Below, in pieces: positions 37,201-48,320 of a stretch of DNA of 64,000 nucleotides. A program made the position numbers and the translations under genes. The stretch's first letter is position 1; each line of letters opens with the position of its first letter. The notes below the pieces were generated by a model. That model saw only the letters and a list, made by a program, of their open reading frames with translations, was not told where the DNA came from and did no database searches. The stretch lies in contig JABVXV010000097.1 of assembly GCA_013365325.1 (NCBI GenBank), positions 62,001-126,000 of the forward strand. The letters run 5' to 3'. The stretch is from Dipetalonema caudispina (taxonomy: Eukaryota > Nematoda > Chromadorea > Rhabditida > Onchocercidae).

Positions 37201-39672
37201 CGGTATCCGATTTGATCATTTCAAAATAGCAAAGAATTATTGGTGGATGATTAAATGGATATTGTATTGGAAAGATTTAATTAAACAAAAAAGAAAAAAA
37301 AAAATTATCATATGTAAACATATTAAAGAATAGATTAGATGTAATATTTTTGATATTTGAACATTTTAATAAATTGAAAATATATTTTAGTTCCTTCAAA
37401 AGAGACAAATTCTGATGGAACACCAACAACTCCAATGCCATTTGCAAAAGCTGCTCAGAATAGCACAATGTTATCAGTTACAGTTGCTATTGGATGTGGC
37501 TTATTATTCCTCAATATATGTATTGGCCTTGGCCTCTATAGGCAGGTTTGTTTTCAAAATATTCAAAAAATCAGCCTACCATTTTAATAGTCTGAAATTT
37601 GATCTATAGCAAAAGAGATAGTTTTAATTTAATTGCTAATAAATTAATGGTTGAAATATTCAACTTTTTCACATTCTTTTTTCCCCACTTTCTACAAAAG
37701 GCAAAAGATCAATGATGCTCTGAAATCAGTTAAATTTAGATTTTTGAATTAAGAGAACAAAAAAGAGAAAAAAAAAAACTTGGAAATATGCTTAGAGTAA
37801 ATATTATCGTTTAATTTTAACATTTAAAATTATTAAAATAATTTGTTTTTTTTTTTTTCTGTTCCAATAATTAGAAGTAAAAATAAAGATCAACTTTATA
37901 TTTTTTAATAGTTTCTTTAATTTATAATTTCCTTTCGTATTCCAATTCATGCCTCTATTTAATTTTTATTGTTTAGAATAGTAATTTAGTCAAATTGTTC
38001 CTAATTATTTCTTTTTTATTAAATTGTATAGATAATATTTAAAATAGTATAATTACCTTATCCTTAACTGACGATTATATTTTTAGGAAATTGTTTGCAG
38101 AAGACCTGTAAGCATTCTGGACCGGATTTTTATCTCAATTAAATTCTCTTCAACCTCTTAACTTCTTAAATTGTTAAAACTCTCCATTAAATTTCATTTA
38201 AAGAAATAGACATATTTCCGTTTGCATTTTTATAGTGTAATAAGAAAGAAGAAACAAAAAAGAAGTTGCAACTGCAATATCAAACCTACTCGGCAAATTA
38301 TCAGTTAAATGCTACTGATATGAACTATATCAACAATGTTGCTGGACAACAGGTTTGTTTTGGATGTGCAGATTACAATCCTGAAATATGTAAATTTTTG
38401 AAATCATCAAAAAGTACTGAAAATACTACGATTCTATTGCAGTAGTCGTGCTAATCATAATTATCAGTCAATGAGTATCATTTCGGATTTTCAACATTGC
38501 GGCATAGTATCATTTTTAATTTTACATACTTTACAACTACAACGACACGACACTTCTGAAATATTTTTACAATCAGATACAACTGAAATGATAAGAACTA
38601 ATTGTCCAATCATTATATTTACTTTGCTAATTTCAATGGAATAAATTATTTCGCAAATGTGTCTATTTCTATCCTTCACCGATCGATAATTAATTTTGAG
38701 CTAAAATTTGTAAGTATAATGAGGATGAAGTGATGTTTTGAAATAAAATTTTCATTATCTTTCAAAATTATACTATTACGAATGTTAGCTTATTTTAATA
38801 TTTCCTAAATGTTTGAAATTTGAATGATTATAAGTTTTGCAGCAATTAAATTACATATCACCACCACCACCACCGTCAACACTTAGTCAACGTCCATCAA
38901 TAACAAATTCAATAACTGCACCATTAGATTCAACCTCTTCTAAAACGAACGAATTTGAAACATGTCGTGCGGGTTCCTATCAGAATTACAATGATACATC
39001 ACATAATGATACATTAATCAGTAAATGTAACTTTCAAGAACAGGTACAAGATACTTTTCTTTATAAAGATCATACTTAACCTTTTTATTATTTTCTGTTT
39101 TTAATAGAAATATTGAAATTTCCTTTTCAAATTTCCTATTTGTTTGTACATAAAAAAAAAAATTCTTTCGAATTTATGATTACTGTATATCTTCTAATAT
39201 CAGATTTCATCCCAAAATTACAGTATCACATGCAATGGAATCTAAAATTACTAAATTATAACAATTTTAACAATTAATTGTTGCACAAAAAAATGAATGC
39301 ATGGATATATATTAAATTCTTATCATTTTTATTTCTTGTAATTTATCTTTTCTAATTTATCAAATATTAGCAATAATTTACTATTAACATGAACAATAAT
39401 CATTTAGCTTTTTTTTTTACAAATTTTCTTTTGGCTATTTCGAATATTTTTTTAAATAAAAATTTTAAATTTTATTCGTTATAATTTTTTTTTTTTTTGA
39501 GGAACCATTATTGTCAACAGCAAGCAAAACATCAATAGGATCATTACGAGTTGGTGTAAGTCCAACATGTCCAAAACATGGTCGTGCAGCTATGGCTCAA
39601 GCAAGTAGTAAAGTTAGTTCATTAACTGGCCTAACTGCAGGTGGACATGCATTGGAAGAAATACAAGTATAA
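29880..39672 (+). CDS. nlg-1: Neuroligin (21 coding exons, 890 aa)
   Basis: Exons: 29880-29941, 32056-32191, 32352-32464, 32882-32997, 33265-33423, 33547-33701, 33782-33928, 34406-34573, 34646-34809, 34908-34995, 35274-35401, 35589-35712, 36016-36095, 36366-36478, 36756-36865, 36978-37122, 37391-37545, 38087-38107, 38236-38352, 38843-39043, 39502-39672. All phases agree, 2673 nt. Order: signal peptide (1-21), cholinesterase-like domain (about 25-600), proline-rich stalk, one transmembrane segment (about 696-718), cytoplasmic tail of about 170 residues. The nucleophile motif reads GWGSGAS (240-246): the serine of active esterases is glycine 244, as expected of a non-enzymatic neuroligin. It acts as a postsynaptic adhesion partner of neurexin (family knowledge). 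The tail ends EEIQV, a possible class II PDZ ligand. Exon 18 is a 21-nt microexon (EIVCRRP) just after the membrane segment and may be alternatively spliced. The last acceptor is an unusual TTGAG after a T run. C. elegans NLG-1 is somewhat shorter. Confidence 0.97.
29942..32055 (+). other. First intron of nlg-1 (2.1 kb)
   Basis: The largest nlg-1 intron. It separates the signal-peptide exon from the first hydrolase-domain exon. It contains a 31-base A run near 31229 and otherwise AT-rich sequence; no nested coding frame was seen. Confidence 0.8.
38491..38613 (-). other. Antisense cysteine-rich open frame in an nlg-1 intron
   Basis: On the minus strand, inside the nlg-1 intron 38353-38842, an ATG at 38613 opens a 40-codon frame: a hydrophobic start (MIGQLVLIISVVS) followed by seven cysteines, including CRCSCKVC. 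The frame is open a further 20 or so codons upstream without an ATG. It looks like a small secreted peptide, but there is no independent support, so it is a candidate only. Confidence 0.3.
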
Positions 39673-39748
39673 TGCATGCATTCAATTGTTTTGCAATTCG
39701 ATTAATTTTTATTGGTTTCCAATTCTTCATACAAATTAAATTTTTCTT

Positions 39749-39779
<31 letters not shown>

Positions 39780-40392
39780 TTTTTTATTCCTTTCATTGAT
39801 ACATTTATTGCTTGTTTTTTGTGGCATTAAAATTTCATTTACTTATCATATTCAGAAATTAAAAATTTTTACGAAACTTTCAAACAAGTTATAATCAAAA
39901 TTTTCATTTTGAAAATCAAAAAAATTTCCTCAATTTAATAGATTGAAAAGGAACTTTAAAAGAATGATTTATATATCTTAGCGAAATAATAATATAATTC
40001 AATGTAGTTAAATTTTTTTCTTTTTTTTTTTTTTTTTATAATCACTCAATTATATTTTAAATCATGAAATGGCCTTACAGTTTACAGACTGTCTTAATTA
40101 AGTCTTAAATGATTAGAATTTTAATTTTTTTTTACAGTTTTCTTTTTTTTTTTTTTTTATAAAAAATTGTATTAATATTATAGATTTTGTTTAACAAATT
40201 TTATAGATGGTACATAATAAATTGAATTGTATCATTATGAAATGATCTTTGGATTCATTTGTCATTTCTATTGTTTCAATTAATTTAACAAGTATAATGG
40301 AATACTTTAAATAATTGTAAATATTTGACAAATTGTTATCTATGCTCAATTTTGTGCGCAAGAATTACTTTTGTCTATGTTTTGCTAATTTG

Positions 40393-40402
40393 AATAAATA
40401 AA
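40393..40402 (+). terminator. Possible nlg-1 polyadenylation signal
   Basis: Overlapping AATAAATAAA about 720 bases after the nlg-1 stop codon. Closer signals were not obvious, so the 3' UTR may be long. Confidence 0.35.
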
Positions 40403-41969
40403 AATATATGGTTAATACTGTAATGTTTCAGAAATACATTGATAAAAATTGGATAATCAAAGTGTATAATTGTTAAAATTATTACATTTCAACAGCTATC
40501 CATAAATTTAAATATTCAAAAAATTAAAGTATCTTTTTTTTTTTCAAACATAAATTCCTTCTATTCAAAATTTGCACTAAATGGATGAAAAATTTTGGCA
40601 AATTTTTTATTTTTAATAAATCTTTTATCCATCTAATGCAAATTTTGAATAAACTCTTTTCATTCATTATTAAAAAAAGTTTTGAATCTTTAAAAAAAAA
40701 AAAAAAAAAAAAAAAACAATAACAAACTGATGGAAATATTTCAAAATTTTACTTCAAGAACAATTAAAACATTCATTACTTTCGCTGTTAAGTTAATTTT
40801 ATCCATAAAGGATCAATTTACAACAAAATAGTAAATTTAAACTTTGTAAGGATCTTTGGGATGATCACTTTGATTGCAAAACTATGAATAACAATCGATC
40901 TGTTCAAAATGTTTTTCTTAAGCTTATTTTTCAAAATAAATTGAGATTTGTAAAGTTTTATGGCAATAAAAATGGTATATGCATGAAATGGAATTACTTA
41001 TGGGGATTGGATAAACAAATGAGATGATGGATGGAACACTTAATAATCATTTGTTCTACTCTTTTGCATATTTTATTGGTGACATTACCAATGGAAAAAC
41101 TAATGAAATTACTTTTTTTTTTTTTTTTTTTTTTTCCTTGTTGGTTCCCAACAAATTGAACAATTCGAAAGCTTGAAATTATTAAAAAACTGAAAATCTT
41201 TTGTATATCTAAAAAGGAGAAAAAAAAAAAAAGGACCAAAATCGTTAAAAGATTGTAAATATATTATAACAGAACTCTAATTACCCTAATTAGTAAGCTA
41301 TTTAGTTTTGACTAATTACAATTGGATTGTAACTCGTTTGTAGCATATCTTTGAAAATATCAAAGCTTTTATAATAATAATTCCTCTAATTAGCATCAGT
41401 TATTGATGGAAATAAATGATTACGAATGAGTGGGAGTAGGAACTTTTTGATTTAATGATAATTTTTTAAAAAAATTTTAAAAATATGAATACATCATCGT
41501 CTAATTGTAATGTTATCTTTTGGAATTTAAAATATGACACATAATCAAATGAAAAATGAACGGAAATAAATAATTTTGTTCAAATATTTGTAATAATCCC
41601 AATATAATTTTCATCATCACACGAAAGAAAAAATTAATTCTGGTTAGAAAAATTTAAAAATTTAACCCATAAAAAATTTAATTTAATTCTACAAACGAAC
41701 TATGCATGGGACGAGAAAAATTGACTTCAGTTTCAATTTACATGTAAAATTTTATATTCAAGGAAAAAAGCTAAAAATATTAAATTTCTCACTGAACATT
41801 TTTCATTTATACATTTAATGATATTTGCGAATTTTCCCTTAATTTGTTTGATAATTAAGCATTAATTTTGTTCAATTAATATTACAAAAAAAAAGAAAAA
41901 AAGAAATTGCCTTCAGTTCAATTTTAGAAAGTAAACATTTATTTTTTTTTTTTTTTTTTTTATTCTTCC

Positions 41970-41973
<4 letters not shown>

Positions 41974-42008
<35 letters not shown>
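41974..42008. repeat. 35-base T run
   Basis: An uninterrupted T run next to a second one (41942-41960), separated by ATTCTTCCGTTC. Confidence 0.95.
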
Positions 42009-42360
42009 CGTAATTTGAACTGTCAAATGTATCAATCAACTAAATAGTAGTAATTACATTACAGGAAAATTTGAATTAAATTCATCACTTATCACTTTGC
42101 CTTCTACTAGTCCATCATTATTGAAAACAAATTAAAATTCTTTGGACTCTTTGTTTATTTAATATAACATGTTATTACATATTCAAACTAGAAAAAAAAA
42201 AAAAAATTTGCAATAAATTACTAGAATTTTTTTTTTTTGTTATCTCAAGCGAATAAATTGAAAGAAAGATAGATGAGAGAGTGAAAAGTGAATATTTGAA
42301 ATTTATTTGCCTTTTGACCATTATAAGGGGAAATTCTGAAAACTAAACATTTTATTATAT

Positions 42361-42392
<32 letters not shown>

Positions 42393-43678
42393 CAAAGGAT
42401 ACAATTTAGCATTAAATAATAACTCTTGGATTACATTAGAATTAGAAGAAATTTTAAAATTATTTGGAATTATAAAAAAAAAAAAAAATTTGAAATGAAA
42501 CTATCAATCATATGCTATTTTTAATTTTAAAAATGTGTATTCTCTCTGCGAAACAATAAATTTTTCGAAAACGATTGGTTTCTTTTTTTTTTTTTTTTTT
42601 TCTCACTCTTTCTCTCTCTCTCTCAACATTTTTTCAAACCTAAAAATTAAAAATGTTATAACGAAATTTCGTTAAAAATAATTTTAAAAAAATTTATGCA
42701 AAAACAAAAAAAAAAAAAAAAAACATCAACAGAATTGAAAATCCATCATTAAAAATACAAATTGTTGATGATGGATGTATAATCAGCAAGCAATTTTAAT
42801 ATGATAGGAAAGGAATTGTTCAGTCAAGCAATATGTTTTGTTGAATAAATAGAATGAAATGATTAGTTAGGTTTGAGCAATTAGTAATATACAATTTGTT
42901 GAAATAATTCCAATTTAGTTTTTGTTTTGAATGTTGCTAACTTTTTCATCCTATTATTGCTAATTATTTACAAATAAAATAAAAACAAAATTTATTGACC
43001 AAAAAAAATTATATAAACAGGTACAGTTAAAAAAAAAATTTCATAAATACAATTAAAACTTTTAAATTATTAACTACTGTCCCTTATTTATAGTTACCAA
43101 TAAAAGTTGATCAAGCATAGGTTAAGTTTGAAATAATGAACCTAATATGATTGTATCACAAATATAACAATTCATACTGATATTAATACTGTTAAGAAAT
43201 CATTTTACCAGTTAATTATATTAAATTTCAATTGAAATTAGACTTCTTAGTAAACTTCTCTATATGCAAAAGTATACCATTTATAAATTTAAATAATTGC
43301 TTATCATTGTGCATTTTTCTGTCTTTTTTTTTTTTTTTTTTTTATTAAATTATATAAAATCAAAAAGGAACTTATGGTTTAGTATCAATATGATGCTAAC
43401 AAGAAATTCTCATATTGAATATTCTTTGATAGTTTTTTCTTCCATTTTAGAAAATAGAAAGAATTAAATTTCAAATTGTAAACTGATATTAAAACGAATT
43501 TCAACATTGACGAAAAAAAATAAAAAAGCCTTTCAAGGGAATTTTTTCAATTTCATCCTAATGATAAAAATTATAGAACTAATACAAAGTAACATTTTGA
43601 AGAAATGAAAAAAAAAAAAAATTTTTATATTGTTTGCATAGTGTGAAAATGCAATAAGTATTGCATAATTGTAAAATA

Positions 43679-43692
43679 GGGGGGGGGGGGGG
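43679..43692. repeat. 14-base G run
   Basis: An isolated run of 14 G followed directly by 8 A. It is the only long G/C homopolymer in a window full of A/T runs. Confidence 0.95.
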
Positions 43693-44440
43693 AAAAAAAA
43701 GTTGCTTCAATTTCTGTTTGACAAAAATTTTCATTAACTTATTTGTTAGTATGATATTTCAGTTTTGTTACAAACAAACAAATTTCTAAAATTACTTTCC
43801 ATTATTTTATCTTTGCTTCAAAACGTGGCAAATTTTGCAATCTTTTTGAAAACTTTTCTACCCATCTGTTTTTTTATTTTTTCTTAACCTTCTACCTTAT
43901 CGTATCAAAATGATCATAGTAATTTCTGATTTAATTGAATGATTTCTTTAAAAGTTATCAATTCTTTGGTGTAACATCAAAATTGCGCTAAAATTCGTAA
44001 TCAAAAAGAAATAATTAAGGTTATGCTTTGTTTTTAAACGAATTTCTAACTTCTATGAATTTATTCAATGAGAGAAACTATAAAATATGAAATGAAATAT
44101 TTTATTATTAATTTTCAAAAATATTGGATAGAATTTAAAATTGCTATAAGTATATTTTTCAATAAATCCATTCAATTCAATTCATTGAATCTATGATATT
44201 GCCGGGGATGGAACGAAGAATTTTGTTTGTTGTTCAATAAATATAATAGCTTAGAGGGCGGGATCTTTTCAAATTAAAAAAAAAAAAAAAAAAAAAAAAG
44301 GGAAAAAGGGAAGTGAAAGAAAATGAGAAGGAGGGGGAAGAAGAAAGAAGAGGAAAAGGTAAACGAAAAGAATTAAAGGAATTACAGGCATTCTAAGAAA
44401 AAAGAAATTTCTGGGCTCATTTTATATCCTGGCTCTATTT

Positions 44441-44443
44441 CAG
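44441..44443 (+). promoter_or_regulatory. Possible leader trans-splice acceptor of flp-18
   Basis: CTCTATTTCAG ends at 44443, 62 bases before the flp-18 ATG. It fits a spliced-leader acceptor or the end of a 5' UTR intron. Confidence 0.35.
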
Positions 44444-44505
44444 TCTCGTAATTTGGATTAACAAGAATTGAGCTGAATATTTTGAATACTTATTTGATTG
44501 CAACT

Positions 44506-46181
44506 ATGGAAACAACAGGTTGGATGATGCATGTGGTAAAGATTATAATTATCATTGTTACCATTACAACAACAACCACAACAACAACTTTATATGTCCA
44601 ATCGGATAATTCAAGTAAGTGAAATTTCATTGTTAATTAATTCAAATATTATAATTATTAGCCAAAGATCAGAAGGATTTGGATCATTCAGCTTATTACA
44701 GAGCATTTGCTACATTGTAAAAATGTGTACTCAAAAAAGAAAAAAAAGAGCCAAGTACTTAATTAAGTTATTGTTGTATGATATATATGATAGTTTGGTT
44801 AGATCGGGAACGATTTAAATTAAAACTGTCATACTTCGAATTTTGCATATCTTACAGGTAATCATAGTTCCTATATTCCACCATCAAATGATATCATTTT
44901 CAAATAAATATAATTTATGTTGCAAAAAAAAAAAAAAAAAAAATACTTTTTTAATCTAATTTTAATTAAACGAAAGTAATTTCTCTTTGTTATTATAAGT
45001 GTACCTAAAATTGCAAATGAAATAATAACAGCGTAATGGAAAGAATTTCCGAAGTTCAGATAAATTGATTCGACAAATCCAATTTTCGGAATTTCATAAA
45101 TCTCTCAACACATCCCAATTTCACTCTTAATTTCCTGTCCTATAGACTAATGTCCCAATGAGTAAGCTTATTTTCTAGCATAAAAAGATGATTGAATAAG
45201 AGAAAAATATCTCATTTTTGCTATGCCATCAATCATGATGTAAAAGGAAAAAAAATGTCTTCAATTGAATTTTATGGCATATAAACTGAAATTGGAATCA
45301 TTAAAAAAAAAGTGAAATTTACAAAAGAAAAGAATAAAACAGTTTTAAAGCATTCGTTGAAAATTAATTTTCAAATTCAAATTAAAATGTTAAATTTTTT
45401 AGATGCAAGGTTTTCTTTTTTCTTCCTGTCATAGCAGTAAATTTTAAATTAAATGTCTAATCAATTCAAGCTTTATCATATTTTTAATCTATCTAAATTA
45501 AATCAACCAAAAAAAAACCAAAATTCTCATCTTTAGTAGACATTTTTCTGTTCGTTAAAAAAACCACTCAATCGGTGTAAATTCAATTTATAATAAATGG
45601 GATTTATTTCTAAACTTTGTCTGGTCGTAAGTTAGATTGATTGGTCGTCGTAAAGTAGTGTCAGTTATTCCATCAACAATAATAAATATTTCTCGACATT
45701 AAATCATTTTTTAGCATTTTTAATTTCCTTTCCAAAAATTCTTAGCAAAAAATTTCATTTCAAATTGCTAAAAAAATAATTCGAAACGATTACAATTCAA
45801 ATGAAATGAATGTAATTATTAATTGTAAATTTTTGTTTAATTGACCAGAAATATCTTAAGTATAACAGTTTAAACTTAACAGAACTTCAAAATTACACCA
45901 ACTAAGGATAGAATTCTATTTTAACTAAAAGGTACGATTTTTAAATTTCAAATTTTACTTTATATTTGTCTACTCATTTTAATTTCAAATTCAGCGTCCA
46001 AGTTTAGTAAATTCAGTAACTTTCTAACTTTCCCGTCACGTTTAGGTTTATTTCTGAACATTTTTGAGATAATTAATAAATTTGATGCAATTAATTTTTT
46101 TCAAGACTGCTAAATTCTTAGCAATATTTTTTTCTTTTTTTTTAAATTGTTCTGCTTGTAATGATAATCTTAGAAATCTTT

Positions 46182-46216
<35 letters not shown>

Positions 46217-48265
46217 GTTTAATTGAACGTTATTCTTATATATTTAACCAATTATTTATAATTACTATATTTTAACAATTTTTTTTTTCGAAATTTCTTC
46301 AGAATTTATTCTCTGAAAGAACGCAAGGTAATTTTTTTTTTTTCACATCATTGCTGATTTTAATAAAATTATCCATACATTGATATGAGATCTGAGATCG
46401 AAATCCATTCTTGATCTTCAAACAGCATGAAAAGTTTAACAAAATTCCGGTAGCCTATGAATTTTCCAGTTATAATAAAATCTGCAAAATAATTTTTCTT
46501 CACAAATGTTTCGAAATTTTTCCTTCTTTAAAAGTTTAAATAAAACTATCCAATAATTTTCATGGGTACAACTAATTTGTGAATTAATAGCACTGAGCTG
46601 AGAATAGACTGATTGTTTACATTGGCAAATTATCACTTCAATATCATTTCCGATAGCATACTTAAAAATACATTTTTAAATATAAATTTTTTTTTTTTTT
46701 TTTGCATTTAAATTATGCGGAAAAACTATTTGCTAAATCAAAAAGTATACAAAAATCAATGGAATATGATGAAATAGCAGGAAAAATAGAAAATTTTCCG
46801 TCTAAAAATTTGCATAATTCAATAATTTTTGTTCGTTTTTCTTCTTTTTTTTTCCTTTTCAGATTCCTACAGGCCATTGAATGATGCATACGAACTTGCT
46901 GCGACTGACTTCTTAGTAAAAAGAGGTTTCAATTTTTATTATATCACATTATGCATTATGAATATTAACCCATCTGTTTTGAGTAAATTTGAATTATTTC
47001 AGTAATAATTCCACTTTAATGGTTTTACTAAAATAATAATATATAAGTGAAGTTTTCGTTATTTTAAATGGCTTTTTTTTTTTTTTTTTTTTTTAAATGT
47101 TAGTGAACAGTTGCTTATTTGCACTGAAATGAAACATTTTTCTCAACCATTAAAGATGTATTTTTCAATTCAATCTTAAGATTATTAAAATTTACCATTA
47201 AGACTAAAAATTTAGTCGTAAGTTTAAATATGATAGAAATGAAGATTTTAAATTAGAACAATTAGTTTTAAGAATGAAAAAACTTCTTGTTATGAACGAT
47301 TATAGAAAAAAAAAAAAAAAAAAAAAGGAAGAGGAAAATGAAAAATAGGAAAAAGTAAACACATTTGGATAACTCATAAATTAATACATTATCAGAATAT
47401 GTTTTTGTTTGAGAAATATGAGTAAAAAGTTTTTTGAAAAAAATAGAAAATAAAAAAAGGAAGCTAAAATTTTTGCTCATAGAACAAAAATGAAATTATG
47501 TTAGCTATACAAATTTAATTCTTTTAATTTTTTAACACTTTTCAAAAGTTAATGCTAAAAATTGCTTCACTTTGATAGTTTCATTTAAAAAATTTTGAAA
47601 GTTTATCGTTTTGTTCTTATTAAGTTTGTAACTTTTAACATCAAAAAGTATAAATTAAGCAAAGAGCAATCCAGAAATTTTATCATTGTGGAAGATTAAA
47701 ACAATAACTAAAGTTAGTAATTATAAATTTCTGAAAAGTTGAATCGTTAAAATTGGACTACCTTTAGAGAGTGATCAATCGTAAATAACAAATCGTCTTC
47801 TTCTATGAAAGGATAATTTGATAAGGCAAATGATAAATGTTTAAATTATCATGAGATGCAAAATAATTCGGGTGTTTTCATTTTGAAAACAAAAATTGTA
47901 TAATTTAAATTTTTAGAGTATGGTGATATTCCTGGTGTACTTCGTTTTGGGAAACGTAATTACGGACCAGATTTTGTTTACAAAAAGTTTACACCGAAAC
48001 TAATGCCGTTTACTGAAACTGGCTATGAGAAAAAGGATGTACCTGGTAAGTTATGTAATAAAATATGTTGTCAATAATGGTTAACTTTTGGGCAATTTCA
48101 TTATTTTTCATTATTGCATAATTTTCAGGAGTATTAAGATTCGGTAAAAGGGAAGGCGATATTCCGGGTGTACTAAGATTTGGTAAACGTAATGATGATA
48201 TACCAGGTGTGTTACGTTTTGGAAAACGATCAGCGCCAGGTTTATTACGATTCGGCCGTCGTTAA
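44506..48265 (+). CDS. flp-18: FMRFamide-like peptide precursor, PGVLRFamide type (4 exons, 145 aa)
   Basis: Exons 44506-44614, 46863-46925, 47917-48045, 48129-48265; phases 1, 1, 1; stop TAA. A signal peptide (with a run of isoleucines then threonines) occupies about the first 30 residues. Five peptides follow, each ended by glycine (amide donor) and a dibasic site: [11 protein letters not shown] (58-68), DVPGVLRF (98-105, after KK), [20 protein letters not shown] and SAPGLLRF. The PGVLRFamide ending is the mark of nematode flp-18 (afp-1 in Ascaris), whose peptides act on NPR-type receptors in feeding, movement and fat control (family knowledge). A 29-residue spacer separates peptides 1 and 2. 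The intron between exons 3 and 4 cuts the glycine codon of peptide 2. The last copy is divergent (PGLLRF) and ends GRR before the stop. C. elegans has more copies. AATAAA stands 50 bases after the stop. A further exon in the 2.2-kb first intron is not excluded. Confidence 0.95.
44615..46862 (+). other. First intron of flp-18 (2.2 kb)
   Basis: It separates the signal-peptide exon from the propeptide. It holds A/T runs (near 46186 and 46688) and two coding-like segments described separately: the cysteine-rich minus-strand frame at 46436-46669 and the lysine-rich plus-strand frame at 46702-46884, which lacks an acceptor. Confidence 0.75.
46436..46669 (-). other. Antisense coding-like segment in the first flp-18 intron
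   Basis: On the minus strand a frame is open from a stop near 46669 to a TAA at 46436, about 77 codons. It follows TTTTTAAG, a weak acceptor, and has protein-like composition, with cysteines in ICQCK, SCTHE, NICEE, FCRF and EFC. No ATG opens it, so it could only be a last exon or a decayed copy. No upstream exon with a matching phase was found. Confidence 0.3.
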
Positions 48266-48314
48266 GCAGAAAGAAAAAAAAAAAACCAGACATCAAATGA
48301 GATATTTTGAAGTT

Positions 48315-48320
48315 AATAAA
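48315..48320 (+). terminator. flp-18 polyadenylation signal
   Basis: AATAAA stands 50 bases after the flp-18 stop codon. Confidence 0.6.

Larger units (their letters stand above)
39673..44505. other. Spacer between nlg-1 and flp-18
   Basis: No coding exon found. The start holds the nlg-1 3' UTR; overlapping AATAAA signals stand at 40393-40402. The rest is AT-rich with T runs of 18-35 bases (39750s, 41942, 41974-42008, 42363), a TC tract near 42605 and a 14-base G run at 43679. A probable leader acceptor for flp-18 ends at 44443. Confidence 0.6.

Noticed and set aside
46303..46327. 25-nt plus-strand segment between a TTTCTTCAG and a GGTAATT, like a microexon of flp-18
   Set aside because: In the phase set by flp-18 exon 1 it contains a stop codon.
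46702..46884. Lysine-rich plus-strand frame just before flp-18 exon 2
   Set aside because: There is no AG acceptor ahead of it, and joining it would break the phase that links the signal-peptide exon to the propeptide exon.
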